Below, one piece after another: positions 1-6,621 of a DNA stretch of 12,826 nucleotides. How positions within the stretch are numbered: the first letter of the stretch is position 1; the number at the start of each line of letters is the position of its first letter. The DNA lies in the NCBI GenBank assembly GCA_025922735.1, contig JAICHI010000017.1, positions 1 to 12,826 on the forward strand. Direction: 5' to 3'. A program made the position numbers and the translations under genes. The notes beneath the pieces were generated by a model. That model did not search any database and was not told the DNA's origin. It saw only the letters and a program-made list of their open reading frames with translations. The stretch comes from Nitrososphaeraceae archaeon (GTDB lineage Archaea > Thermoproteota > Nitrososphaeria > Nitrososphaerales > Nitrososphaeraceae).

Positions 1-382
1 CAGGTGAGATCATTAGCCCATCTGCGGGAGCTCGTAAAAGAGGCCAAGTCCTCATAGCGCAATTTCTGAATCTGAATCCTGTATTTCGCGAACTCTGCTG
101 CACTGTCGCCAATAAAGCACAGACGCTCTTTCTTCATCAATTGTTTTTTCCTTACATTGCCAAAAGCGTAGCCGCCTATATTGCCATCTGATTTGATGAC
201 TCTATGACATGGAGTCACAATTAGGTTTGGTTCTTGTTCAAAATCCTTTCAATCACTCAAAATGTACAGGGATGTCCGAGAGCTATAGCAATATCTCCAT
301 AAGTTGTGACTTTACCTTTCGGAACTTAAGTTACGATATCATAGACGTCGCTTGCCTTTAGTGGCCGCTATTTCAGTTTCAC
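1..382 (-). pseudogene. Decayed methylated-DNA-[protein]-cysteine S-methyltransferase (Ogt/MGMT family), 5' portion to window edge
   Basis: Read on the minus strand, this stretch carries the conserved core of the O6-alkylguanine-DNA alkyltransferase family in two frames. One frame gives VPKGKVTTYGDIAIALGHP (about 325-269), the DNA-binding helix region. After a frame change near 245-257, the other gives NLIVTPCHRVIKSDG, with the acceptor cysteine codon at 209-207, then IGGYAFGN and an open tail to position 1. The upstream frame is broken by TAG (370-368), TAA (328-326) and TGA (259-257). The TAA falls directly before the VPKGK motif, where the family is continuous. An intact enzyme would repair O6-methylguanine by suicidal methyl transfer to Cys. 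Three stops plus a frameshift indicate a dead gene rather than one sequencing error. The start is uncertain; a GTG at 382 is the outer limit used. The gene lies downstream of dtdA on the same strand. The C-terminal frame continues off the window with no stop seen. Confidence 0.8.
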
Positions 383-420
383 ATCACACTTTATGGCGGA
401 CAAATATTAAAATATCGCAT

Positions 421-1251
421 CTAGATTTTGTAAAGTTCGAGAGGAGTCTTCTCAACGATTTTGAGTATCCTATCCTTATGTCTTCCTAAGCCTTTGCTAT
501 CTACTACTATGTGTGTCACCTTCTCTAGGCTCTTTTCAATCATCTGGTTTAACATCTCCTCATCTATTGCTTCAAGATTGTGCTTTGATGCCACTGCTGC
601 AAGACCAAATTTTGACTCGAGCAAGAGTTTGTTGAACTTTTTTGGATAGTGGGTGCCTCCGAGCGCTATGCCTACCTTGTCGCAGCGCTCAAACCCTCTG
701 TCAAGTATATCAAGCAGGGTGTCACATATGACTGCTGCCGCCTTTTCGTCTGTCCACTGCCTTTCCGACGATCCCAACTCGGTAAATAATACTGGCTTAT
801 TGAGGGATGTCGGTCCATGATGTGTCGCTTCTATGATGGCCTCATATTCTGGAATCTCTTGTCTCGCAGCAGTTATGGCCTTAAGATACCCTTTCTGCAG
901 ACTAGGGTACGAGATTGCTATCTGTCGAGGGTTGCCACCATAAGAGTTGTCTGCAGAAAAATTGCCGGTGAAGTGGCATGTGAGCGTTGGAATGCAGCTG
1001 CGTGAGCTATGCCTTGAAAGGAAAATGAACAAATCGGCATGCGAATATAGCTCATTAATGTTTTCCAAGCTGAGCAAATCGCCAGAGAAAATATAGAGCT
1101 GGATATTCTTGTGGCGCGCCGACCTGTATGATTGACCGTGGGCGTCTCTCTTACACTCAGGTGTAAATCCAGCGTTTCTCATTAGATATCGGCTCATCGT
1201 CATGCCTGCCAAGTCATGACCAGAGGTTACTAGGACACAATGGTCGTTCAA
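421..1251 (-). CDS. dtdA: D-aminoacyl-tRNA deacylase (DtdA, archaeal/plant GEK1-type)
   Basis: DtdA hydrolyses D-amino acids mischarged onto tRNA and so protects translation; the archaeal/plant type is a metal-dependent cytoplasmic enzyme. Numbered from the TTG at 1251 (276 aa), the family motifs appear in order: an N-terminal VLVTSGHDLAG strand-loop, SRHSS (79-83), PTLTCHFTGN (88-97), ATHHGPT (142-148), ELGSSERQW (158-166) and GIALGGTHYP (194-203). These match the family along the whole length, and the size is normal. The frame opens further up to a TTG at 1314. That would add 21 residues with no family counterpart before the usual short N-terminal beta strand, so TTG 1251 is preferred. TATA-like stretches lie about 28 and 42 nt upstream on the minus strand (TAAAAT near 1279, ATATAA near 1293), so a leaderless or short-leader mRNA is possible. 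The gene is divergent from spt5 and upstream of the alkyltransferase pseudogene. Confidence 0.93.
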   Translation of the reverse strand: MNDHCVLVTSGHDLAGMTMSRYLMRNAGFTPECKRDAHGQSYRSARHKNIQLYIFSGDLLSLENINELYSHADLFIFLSRHSSRSCIPTLTCHFTGNFSADNSYGGNPRQIAISYPSLQKGYLKAITAARQEIPEYEAIIEATHHGPTSLNKPVLFTELGSSERQWTDEKAAAVICDTLLDILDRGFERCDKVGIALGGTHYPKKFNKLLLESKFGLAAVASKHNLEAIDEEMLNQMIEKSLEKVTHIVVDSKGLGRHKDRILKIVEKTPLELYKI

Positions 1252-1443
1252 CTTACACCCTCTACAGACAGTACTAATTTTAGCCTTGTTATATTGCAGG
1301 GAAAAAATAAACAAAAGAATAGAGATGATAGCAGTCCAAGAACAAAAGGCGGTGTTGGTAGCGTTAGCATTGTAATATCTATAAGAAGAGTCTGCGTCCT
1401 ATTTGTAAGAATTACAATTTCGATATCGTTCTGCCTGAGTAAA

Positions 1444-1452
1444 TTTATAAAA
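1444..1452 (+). promoter_or_regulatory. TATA box for spt5
   Basis: TTTATAAAA is centred about 33 nt upstream of the spt5 ATG (1481). With the usual archaeal spacing of about 26 nt to the start site, the transcript would begin near 1474 and carry a leader of under 10 nt. The rest of the divergent interval 1252-1443 shows no convincing gene. Confidence 0.6.
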
Positions 1453-1480
1453 TGCATCAGACCCTTACATAGCAAAGAAG

Positions 1481-2197
1481 ATGAACAATAGAATAGAAGA
1501 GACCCAAGAAGATCAGAAGGGTCAAGAGAAAATTGAATTTGAAGATGATATTAATGAAAATTCTAACATCGTAGAACCAGGAATAACCTCCGAACAGCAT
1601 ACTACTGCAAGCTCAGGAGAACACCAAATCGAGAAGCCAAGGCCGGAAATTGGAGAGGAAGTGCCGGCCTCAACTGCCGAGGCAGCTGCAAGTTCACCTT
1701 CTGTTTCCTCTGCAGTAACACCACCACAACCAAACCAGGGTGTACAAACCTCAGCTCAGTCCAAGTTCTTTGCCATCCGCACGACGGGAGGTCAGGAGCG
1801 AGTAGTTGCAAACGTGCTGCAGACAAGGGCGAATGCCAAGAAATTGTTGATTCGCTCCATCATTGTGCTTGATAGCTTCAAGGGTTACATCATTGTGGAG
1901 GCCCCAGATTCCAACGTTGCATATGAGGCACTTGTGGGCATAAGGCATGTTCGCGGCCAGATAAGGGGCGATCTGCCTTTCAAGGACATCGAAGGGTACC
2001 TGGTGAAGAAGCCCGTAGTGTCAGAGCTCAGTACAAACGACACAGTCGAAGTGATTGCAGGTCCATTCAAATCCATGAAGGCCAAGATAACCCGCGTAGA
2101 CTATGAAAAGCAAGAAGCAACAGTTGTTCTGCTTGATTCACCATACCAGATACCGGTAACTGTAGACGCAAACTACCTCAAAAGGCTATCTCACTAG
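1481..2197 (+). CDS. spt5: Transcription elongation factor Spt5 (archaeal NusG) with long acidic N-terminal extension
   Basis: Spt5 binds the RNA polymerase clamp, usually with Spt4, to keep elongation processive; its KOW domain contacts nascent RNA or the ribosome. The NGN domain runs from about residue 95 to 178 (KFFAIRTTGGQERVVANVL, then GYIIVEAPDSNVAYEAL and IRHVRGQIRG). The KOW domain is about 184-235 (TNDTVEVIAGPFKSMKAKI). Residues 1-94 are an extra segment: the first 35 are very acidic and Glu/Asn-rich, and the rest is rich in Ser, Thr, Ala, Pro and Gln. It is predicted to be disordered. Typical archaeal Spt5 is about 150 aa, so the 238-aa length comes from this tail, which recalls the acidic N-terminus of eukaryotic Spt5. 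The ATG at 1481 is supported by the TATA box at 1444. The next gene starts 77 nt downstream and may have its own promoter. SecE, often adjacent in archaea, was looked for upstream and not seen. Confidence 0.95.
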   Translation: MNNRIEETQEDQKGQEKIEFEDDINENSNIVEPGITSEQHTTASSGEHQIEKPRPEIGEEVPASTAEAAASSPSVSSAVTPPQPNQGVQTSAQSKFFAIRTTGGQERVVANVLQTRANAKKLLIRSIIVLDSFKGYIIVEAPDSNVAYEALVGIRHVRGQIRGDLPFKDIEGYLVKKPVVSELSTNDTVEVIAGPFKSMKAKITRVDYEKQEATVVLLDSPYQIPVTVDANYLKRLSH

Positions 2198-2274
2198 GCA
2201 AATTACTGCACAGAACTGAACGAATAAATAAAGAAATGTAGCCAAACTCATTGTTTAACCTTCTGGTGTTATAG

Positions 2275-2946
2275 TTGATTGTAGACCTGAACATAAAGGG
2301 CAAACATGCAGTGGTTATAGGAGGTGGGACGGAGGGCATCAGAAAAGTCCGTGGTCTCTTGGGCCAGGATTGCAAAATAACAGTAATAAGTAACAGGGTT
2401 AATCGCTTTCTGATTGAGCAGGCTGCTCTAGGTAAGATCAAGCTCGTTAAGGCAAAGCTCAGCGATGCCAACATCCTTGACAATTACAGCGATGCATTTT
2501 TGGTGCTGGCGGCGACCAATGACAGAGAGCTCAATCGCAAGATCATAGAAAGGGGCCGATTGATAAAGGCGTTTGTTTACGCTGCAGACGATCCGGCTGT
2601 AAGCGACTTTTCCTACGCCTCCATTGTCAACATTGAGGGAATAGTACAGGTGGCTATTTCCACTTCTGGCAAGAGCCCTCTAATGGCGCGCAAAATAAGG
2701 ATAAAGGCAGAGCGGGTACTGCGCAGGATAATCAAGAAGGCAGATATTGAAAACGCGAAACTTCAGGAATTTGCCCGGCAAGCAGCGCGGCCTCACATCA
2801 GGACAGTAGGCGAACGTAAAGAGTTCCTCTATTCCGTGATAAAAAACAGACAAATCCAGAACCTTATTAAGGAAGACAGGATGGAAGATGCTAAAAGCGC
2901 GACGTTAGAACTGTTACATGAATGGGAGAAAAAAGGCAGAACATGA
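2275..2946 (+). CDS. Precorrin-2 dehydrogenase / sirohydrochlorin ferrochelatase-like protein (CysG N-terminal / Met8p family)
   Basis: The family oxidises precorrin-2 to sirohydrochlorin with NAD+, and some members also insert Fe2+ to make siroheme. The 223-aa product has an N-terminal Rossmann fold (KHAVVIGGGTEGIRKV, residues 10-25), then VLAATNDRELNRKI (77-90), VYAADDP (101-107) with Asp105 aligning with the catalytic Asp of CysG/Met8p (NVVDAP in E. coli CysG), and the dimerisation signature AISTSGKSPLMARKIR (127-142). A helical C-terminal domain follows. The nucleotide loop reads GGGTEG where many bacterial members have GGGxVA. The start is a TTG at 2275, chosen because MIVDLNIKGKHAVVIGGG is the usual beginning of the family; no in-frame ATG suits. 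Weak TATA-like stretches lie at 2224-2231 and 2253-2258. It overlaps hemA, consistent with a tetrapyrrole operon feeding siroheme and cobalamin. Whether it chelates iron as well cannot be told from sequence. Confidence 0.9.
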   Translation: MIVDLNIKGKHAVVIGGGTEGIRKVRGLLGQDCKITVISNRVNRFLIEQAALGKIKLVKAKLSDANILDNYSDAFLVLAATNDRELNRKIIERGRLIKAFVYAADDPAVSDFSYASIVNIEGIVQVAISTSGKSPLMARKIRIKAERVLRRIIKKADIENAKLQEFARQAARPHIRTVGERKEFLYSVIKNRQIQNLIKEDRMEDAKSATLELLHEWEKKGRT

Positions 2947-4265
2947 CAGCAATTGTCAAACCCACCCCGGAAAGAAGAGTTGGTCTCGCTGGGATCGTCA
3001 ATGCAAGGGTTACCTATCGCAACGCGCCCATGCATCTGCTGGAAAAGTTCACGTTCAAGGACGTTGATAAGGCACATAAGGTCTTTCTTGAGGGGGCGGG
3101 CTTCGACGAATGTGTCATTTTGCAGACATGTAATAGGGTTGAAATCTTTGGTGCAGCAAAAGACCCCGATGAGGACAAGCTGCTTGATGAATGGGTTTCT
3201 GCCGCGGGGCTGTCAGAAAAGGACCTAGACAGCATAGAAATCAATAGAGGTAAAGACGCAGTTGTGCATCTGATGAGGCTTGCTTCAGGCCTTGAGTCGC
3301 TAGTTGTAGGCGAAGACCAGATTTTGGGCCAAGTGAGGCGGGCCTATGAGTTTTCACGTGCTCATCGTTATGCAAGCGCAAACCTATCCGTCGTATTTGA
3401 TAGAGCTCTAAAGGCGGGAAGCAGGATTAGGACTGCCACGGGCATAAACAAGGGCAATGTTTCAATTGCTTCAGTAGCTGTGAACCTTGCCGAAGAATAC
3501 TTTGATGACCTAAAGAACAAAACTGTGCTGTTGATAGGTACAGGAGAGGCTGGAAGCCTTGTAGCAAAGGTGCTCCAGAGGCGTGATGTGAACTTCATGA
3601 TAGCGAGCAGGGTTCCTGAAAGGGCACATGCATTTGCGGATACTGTCGCAGGGATCCCAATCGCTTTTGACACCGCTCTAGAAATGCTTCGCATAGTCGA
3701 TGTTATATTTACGGCAACTATGGCTCCATACCGCCTAATCACTTACGAAAGGATAGAAAATGCAATGATGGACAGAAAGGGGGGGAGGAGTAGTATGATG
3801 ATATTTGATCTTTCCAATCCAAGGACAGTCGACGAAAGGGTCGCAACTATCCGTGGGGTCAAACTGATAAACATGGATCAGATCGCTGAGCTTGTCGGCA
3901 AGAATATGCGCTCCCGCATCAAGGAGGTCAATTCTGCCGAGAAGCTGATAAATGACGAAATGAAGTCATTTGACACAATCATGAAGAGAATGAAGGCTGA
4001 ACCCGTTGTGATGACGGTGTTCAGGAATGTTGATACGATAAGGGAGCGGGAACTGAAAAAGGCATTAACCATGATGGGAAAAAAGCTGGCGCCGGAGGAA
4101 GCCAAGGTCGTAGAGCAGCTTTCCTATGCCATTGTTGAAGGAGTCCTTTCAGTCCCTATGAATAATCTACGAAAAGAGATAGAGGAAGGCGGCAATGAAG
4201 AGCTGATGAAAATAGTGGCCAAGTTGTTCAAGTATGAAGAAAATCAACATCAAAAACGGCATTAA
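2922..4265 (+). CDS. hemA: Glutamyl-tRNA reductase
   Basis: HemA reduces glutamyl-tRNA(Glu) with NADPH to glutamate-1-semialdehyde, the first committed step of C5-pathway tetrapyrrole synthesis. In the 447-aa reading, the catalytic domain holds ECVILQTCNRVEIFG with the nucleophile Cys70, then GLESLVVGEDQILGQVR (123-139). The NADPH domain has LLIGTGEAG (203-211), followed by IASRVPERA and DLSNPRTVD (296-304). The C-terminal helical dimerisation domain has the usual length. Two starts compete: ATG 2922, and ATG 2943 (residue 8), which forms an ATGA overlap with the stop of the preceding gene. The latter suggests translational coupling and gives 440 aa. The outer start is listed; the N-terminus is unsettled. 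The 3' end overlaps hemB by 32 nt, so the three genes are almost certainly co-transcribed. Confidence 0.96.
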   Translation: MGEKRQNMTAIVKPTPERRVGLAGIVNARVTYRNAPMHLLEKFTFKDVDKAHKVFLEGAGFDECVILQTCNRVEIFGAAKDPDEDKLLDEWVSAAGLSEKDLDSIEINRGKDAVVHLMRLASGLESLVVGEDQILGQVRRAYEFSRAHRYASANLSVVFDRALKAGSRIRTATGINKGNVSIASVAVNLAEEYFDDLKNKTVLLIGTGEAGSLVAKVLQRRDVNFMIASRVPERAHAFADTVAGIPIAFDTALEMLRIVDVIFTATMAPYRLITYERIENAMMDRKGGRSSMMIFDLSNPRTVDERVATIRGVKLINMDQIAELVGKNMRSRIKEVNSAEKLINDEMKSFDTIMKRMKAEPVVMTVFRNVDTIRERELKKALTMMGKKLAPEEAKVVEQLSYAIVEGVLSVPMNNLRKEIEEGGNEELMKIVAKLFKYEENQHQKRH

Positions 4266-5241
4266 CTCTTTTCCAAATGTAAGACTTCGTCGTCTAAGGA
4301 CAACAGCTGCAGTGAGGGATCTGCTGCAGGAGACACGTCTTTCGCCTAAAGATCTAATTGCTCCGATATTCGTTCAGGAAGGCTTAAAGAAGACACAAGA
4401 AATACCCTCGATGCCAGATATCCAGCGCTTGCCACTCTCCAATCTTGTTTATGAGGTTGACCGCATAATGCAGCTTGGTATCAGCGCAATCATCCTATTC
4501 GGCTTGCCTTTGCAAAAAGACGCAAATGCAAAATCTGCGTTTGATGGAAGCGGCATCGTACAAAAGTCAATTGAACTCTTGCGCAAGCAGTTTGGCACTA
4601 AAGTGGCGATAATCACTGATGTTTGCCTTTGCCAATATACTTCTCACGGGCATTGCGGCCTAGTAGTAGACAAAAAGATAGACAATGACAAAACCATTGA
4701 CGCTTTGGCAAAGGTGGCTGTCAGTCACGCAAGGGCTGGTGCAGACATTGTGGCGCCTTCTGCAATGATGGATGGTCAGGTGCAAGCTTTGCGCACTGGC
4801 CTAGACGATGCTGGATTTGCGGATGTCGCAATAATGGGGTACTCTGCCAAGCAGGCATCCCCGCTTTACGCTCCCTTTCGCGATGCAGCTCATTCAGCTC
4901 CAGAATTTGGTGATAGACGGACATACCAGATGCCTTTCTCAAATGCAAGTGAAGCTATGCGTGAAATAGAGACCGACATCGCAGAGGGAGTTGACATTGT
5001 CATGATTAAGCCCGCCATCCCATACCTTGATCTTGTATACACTGCCAGGCAGACCACCCACGTCCCCATATGTGCTTACAGTGTATCTGGAGAATATGCG
5101 CTGATCAAGGCAGCTGCTATGAACGGCTGGATCGATGAAAACTCAGTTATGACTGAGTTCCTAACATCTATAAAACGAGCTGGTGCAAATATGATAATCA
5201 CATATCAAGCAAAAAAAATGGCAGAGCTACTCAACAAGTAG
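4234..5241 (+). CDS. hemB: Delta-aminolevulinic acid dehydratase (porphobilinogen synthase), zinc-type
   Basis: HemB condenses two 5-aminolevulinate molecules into porphobilinogen. The 335-aa product is of normal length and keeps both active-site lysines: Lys206 in GYSAKQASPLYAPFRDA and the Schiff-base Lys259 in VDIVMIKPAIPYLD. The metal site is the three-cysteine type, TDVCLCQYTSHGHCG, with Cys131, Cys133 and Cys141, pointing to catalytic zinc rather than the magnesium-type Asp/Ala version. The C-terminus YSVSGEYALIKAAAMNGWID is also canonical. The ATG at 4234 lies inside hemA, and the overlap implies coupled translation. Glutamate-1-semialdehyde aminotransferase (hemL), which acts between HemA and HemB, is not in this window and must be encoded elsewhere. 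Confidence 0.97.
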   Translation: MKKINIKNGINSFPNVRLRRLRTTAAVRDLLQETRLSPKDLIAPIFVQEGLKKTQEIPSMPDIQRLPLSNLVYEVDRIMQLGISAIILFGLPLQKDANAKSAFDGSGIVQKSIELLRKQFGTKVAIITDVCLCQYTSHGHCGLVVDKKIDNDKTIDALAKVAVSHARAGADIVAPSAMMDGQVQALRTGLDDAGFADVAIMGYSAKQASPLYAPFRDAAHSAPEFGDRRTYQMPFSNASEAMREIETDIAEGVDIVMIKPAIPYLDLVYTARQTTHVPICAYSVSGEYALIKAAAMNGWIDENSVMTEFLTSIKRAGANMIITYQAKKMAELLNK

Positions 5242-5259
5242 TAGCAGCATAAATTCATC

Positions 5260-5268
5260 TTTTTAAAT
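5260..5268 (+). promoter_or_regulatory. TATA box for the 206-aa hypothetical gene
   Basis: TTTTTAAAT is centred about 32 nt before the ATG at 5296, in the 54-nt gap after hemB. It implies a separate short-leader transcript for the next gene. Confidence 0.5.
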
Positions 5269-5295
5269 CGGAATGCTGCATGAATCCTACCAAAA

Positions 5296-5916
5296 ATGTT
5301 TGCGACTGATTCGAGCTCTGAACGGGCTACTAGCATAGAGGACTACCAAAATACATGTACCGAGTTCATTACAGACATTAGTCATGACTATATGGACTGG
5401 ATTGAGCGGTACCAGTTGGGCGAGGAGGAAACTGCGAGAAGAAAGGCAACAATAAACCACATCGTCAAGACCACCAACGATTGGATTGTAAAATATGGCA
5501 CTACCATCAAAAAGGTCGACATTGTAATGAATGATGGCGTTAACAAGATGGCAGAGAACACTGCAGGATATCCTTTTCAATTAGATGTCCTCGTAAACAG
5601 GATGAGGCGCTTCACAATTCATCCTGTAGGCGAAGTAGGTGTTAACATCAAGGCAACCCCAAGACCTGGCAGGCTTGCGCGTATCGGCAACTACCAGAAA
5701 GATCAATTGTTGCTCATTAATACCAGCTCTCCGGTCAGGTTCTCTATAAGCAAAGAGAGCATGAAAGGCGCCGATATTCTAGATGACTACATCATAATTG
5801 ATGCCAATAACTGCCATAGCAGTGATCTGATCTCTCTTACACCAGTGGTGGAAGAAGTCGAGGGCGACTATGTCACAGAAAGTAGAGGTTACACTACAAT
5901 AATACTGCTTCTGTAG
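5296..5916 (+). CDS. Hypothetical protein, 206 aa, helical N-terminal half and beta-rich C-terminal half
   Basis: The family is not recognised. Residues 1-110 are acidic and mostly helical (SIEDYQNTCTEFITDISHD, then DWIERYQLGEEETARR), with no signal peptide or membrane span. Residues 115-206 look like short beta strands (GEVGVNIKATPRPGRLARIG, DQLLLINTSSPVRFSISKE, DYIIIDANN), and the protein ends in an unusual hydrophobic tail, TTIILLL. Only two cysteines are present and no catalytic motif is evident. Codon use and base composition resemble the neighbouring hem genes, and a TATA box stands at the expected distance, so it is very likely a real gene. It sits between the tetrapyrrole operon and tRNA-Gly; the tRNA has its own promoter, so neighbours give no functional clue. 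A soluble cytoplasmic protein is the most that can be said. Confidence 0.8.
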   Translation: MFATDSSSERATSIEDYQNTCTEFITDISHDYMDWIERYQLGEEETARRKATINHIVKTTNDWIVKYGTTIKKVDIVMNDGVNKMAENTAGYPFQLDVLVNRMRRFTIHPVGEVGVNIKATPRPGRLARIGNYQKDQLLLINTSSPVRFSISKESMKGADILDDYIIIDANNCHSSDLISLTPVVEEVEGDYVTESRGYTTIILLL

Positions 5917-5926
5917 ACACGTACGC

Positions 5927-5935
5927 TTTAAATAA
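5927..5935 (+). promoter_or_regulatory. TATA box for tRNA-Gly
   Basis: TTTAAATAA is centred about 29 nt upstream of the first tRNA base (5960), the standard archaeal spacing. It begins 11 nt after the stop of the preceding gene. Confidence 0.6.
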
Positions 5936-5959
5936 CCTTGCAGTGTCGTAAGTTTCCGG

Positions 5960-6034
5960 GCGACGGTCGTCCAGTTTGGTCTAGGACATCAGATTGCCAA
6001 TCTGGTAACCCGGGTTCAAATCCCGGCCGTCGCA
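5960..6034 (+). tRNA. tRNA-Gly(GCC)
   Basis: A full cloverleaf can be drawn. The acceptor stem GCGACGG pairs with CCGTCGC, with discriminator A at 6034. The D stem is GTCC/GGAC. The anticodon stem TCAGA/TCTGG closes the loop TTGCCAA, giving anticodon GCC (5996-5998), which reads glycine GGC and GGU. The T stem is CCGGG/CCCGG with loop TTCAAAT. There is no intron, and CCA is not encoded. The variable loop is four bases. A T-run follows at once. The stop codon of the convergent 73-aa gene lies inside the 3' half of the tRNA. Confidence 0.97.
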
Positions 6035-6237
6035 TTTTTCATAATTTCCTTTATGTCAATATTCTGTAGCTTATCGATCTCCTTGTCAAACCACTCCTCT
6101 ACCTGCTCAGGATTAGTTCTCACCTTGACCTTCATATCCTCTAACTCTGCTTTCCTTGCCTTGGCCCTCTCTTCCACCTTAGGGATATAGGCAGATGTCG
6201 CGCTTTCTATCATTTTCTCCATCAATTTGTCCAGCAT
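6016..6237 (-). CDS. Small charged helical protein, 73 aa
   Basis: The 73-aa product is rich in Lys, Glu, Met and Ala and predicted almost wholly helical or coiled coil (KVEERAKARKAELEDMKVKV, then EEWFDKEIDKLQNIDIKEIM). The family is not recognised. The ATG at 6237 follows directly after the TAG of the 29-aa membrane microprotein (TAGATG), so the two are probably translated from one short mRNA. The coding sequence runs 19 nt into the convergent tRNA-Gly gene, which supplies the last six codons and the TGA (6018-6016). The C-terminus ATAGI is therefore dictated by the tRNA sequence, or the gene lost its own stop. Pairing with a membrane microprotein suggests, as inference only, a membrane-peripheral role. 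Confidence 0.6.
   Translation of the reverse strand: MLDKLMEKMIESATSAYIPKVEERAKARKAELEDMKVKVRTNPEQVEEWFDKEIDKLQNIDIKEIMKNATAGI
6035..6039 (+). terminator. T-run after tRNA-Gly
   Basis: A run of five T residues follows the discriminator base directly. Short T-runs are the usual archaeal termination signal, so this probably ends the tRNA transcript. It lies within the end of the opposing 73-aa gene. Confidence 0.45.
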
Positions 6238-6327
6238 CTATATCAACCCAAAGAGCACCCTCAGGAGAATTATCAGCACAATTATCCCCAGCACAACCAT
6301 GATAATAGTCCAAATCATAGAAGCCAT
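6238..6327 (-). CDS. Single-span membrane microprotein, 29 aa
   Basis: The frame runs ATG (6327) to TAG (6240-6238). It begins MASMIWTIIM and continues with a block of Val, Leu and Ile broken by one Gly and one Arg, then ends FGLI: one transmembrane helix and almost nothing else. Support comes from position rather than homology. A TATAT box is centred 28 nt before the ATG, which is exact spacing for a leaderless mRNA, and the stop is adjacent to the ATG of the 73-aa gene. The family is not recognised. It could be a small subunit or anchor of a membrane complex, or a leader peptide for the downstream gene. Confidence 0.5.
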   Translation of the reverse strand: MASMIWTIIMVVLGIIVLIILLRVLFGLI

Positions 6328-6352
6328 ATCATTCGTTGTTGTTTAACATTTC

Positions 6353-6358
6353 ATATAA
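6353..6358 (-). promoter_or_regulatory. TATA box for the 29-aa/73-aa pair
   Basis: Reading the minus strand, TTATAT is centred about 28 nt upstream of the ATG at 6327. The interval 6328-6415 otherwise holds no gene. Confidence 0.45.
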
Positions 6359-6415
6359 GGACAATACAATAATCCTCTAGACAGAAACTCTGCCCCGCGT
6401 TATACCTTTTAAGTC

Positions 6416-6598
6416 TTATTGAGCGCTTCCGCACGCACAAAAGCCAAACTCATCTATCCGCTTGTTGCAACTCGGGCATCGCTCGCCATATTCTATTTCC
6501 CATGCATGCTTGCCATAGAGCTGGTAATGGGTGTCTATCTCAAGAGGAACACCTTGTTCGTAGTTCTGTTGCTTTTTACGGTGCGACTGCGCCATCAC
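6416..6598 (-). CDS. Small zinc-ribbon-like protein, 60 aa
   Basis: The C-terminal third carries four cysteines in a compact cluster, ERCPSCNKRIDEFGFCACGSAQ (positions 41, 44, 54 and 56): Cx2C, ten residues, CxC. This is probably one structural zinc site. The first 40 residues are polar, with a basic start (SHRKKQQ) and an aromatic patch (YQLYGKHAWEIEYGE). Start is either GTG 6598 or ATG 6595, the latter one residue shorter. It is the last gene of the 7290-6416 cluster, 23 nt after the 147-aa gene. The family is not recognised; nucleic-acid or protein binding is possible but unproven. Confidence 0.65.
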   Translation of the reverse strand: MMAQSHRKKQQNYEQGVPLEIDTHYQLYGKHAWEIEYGERCPSCNKRIDEFGFCACGSAQ

Positions 6599-6621
6599 TC
6601 TTATTTGCTCAATCGATATTA

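Noticed and set aside
1248..1475. Minus-strand 75-aa frame with a hydrophobic stretch upstream of dtdA
   Set aside because: It begins inside the spt5 promoter and ends inside dtdA in another frame. No family was recognised and it has no distinct promoter.
1240..1491. Plus-strand 83-aa frame between dtdA and spt5, a possible SecE position
   Set aside because: It overlaps the dtdA start and the spt5 TATA box and has no SecE features or convincing protein character.
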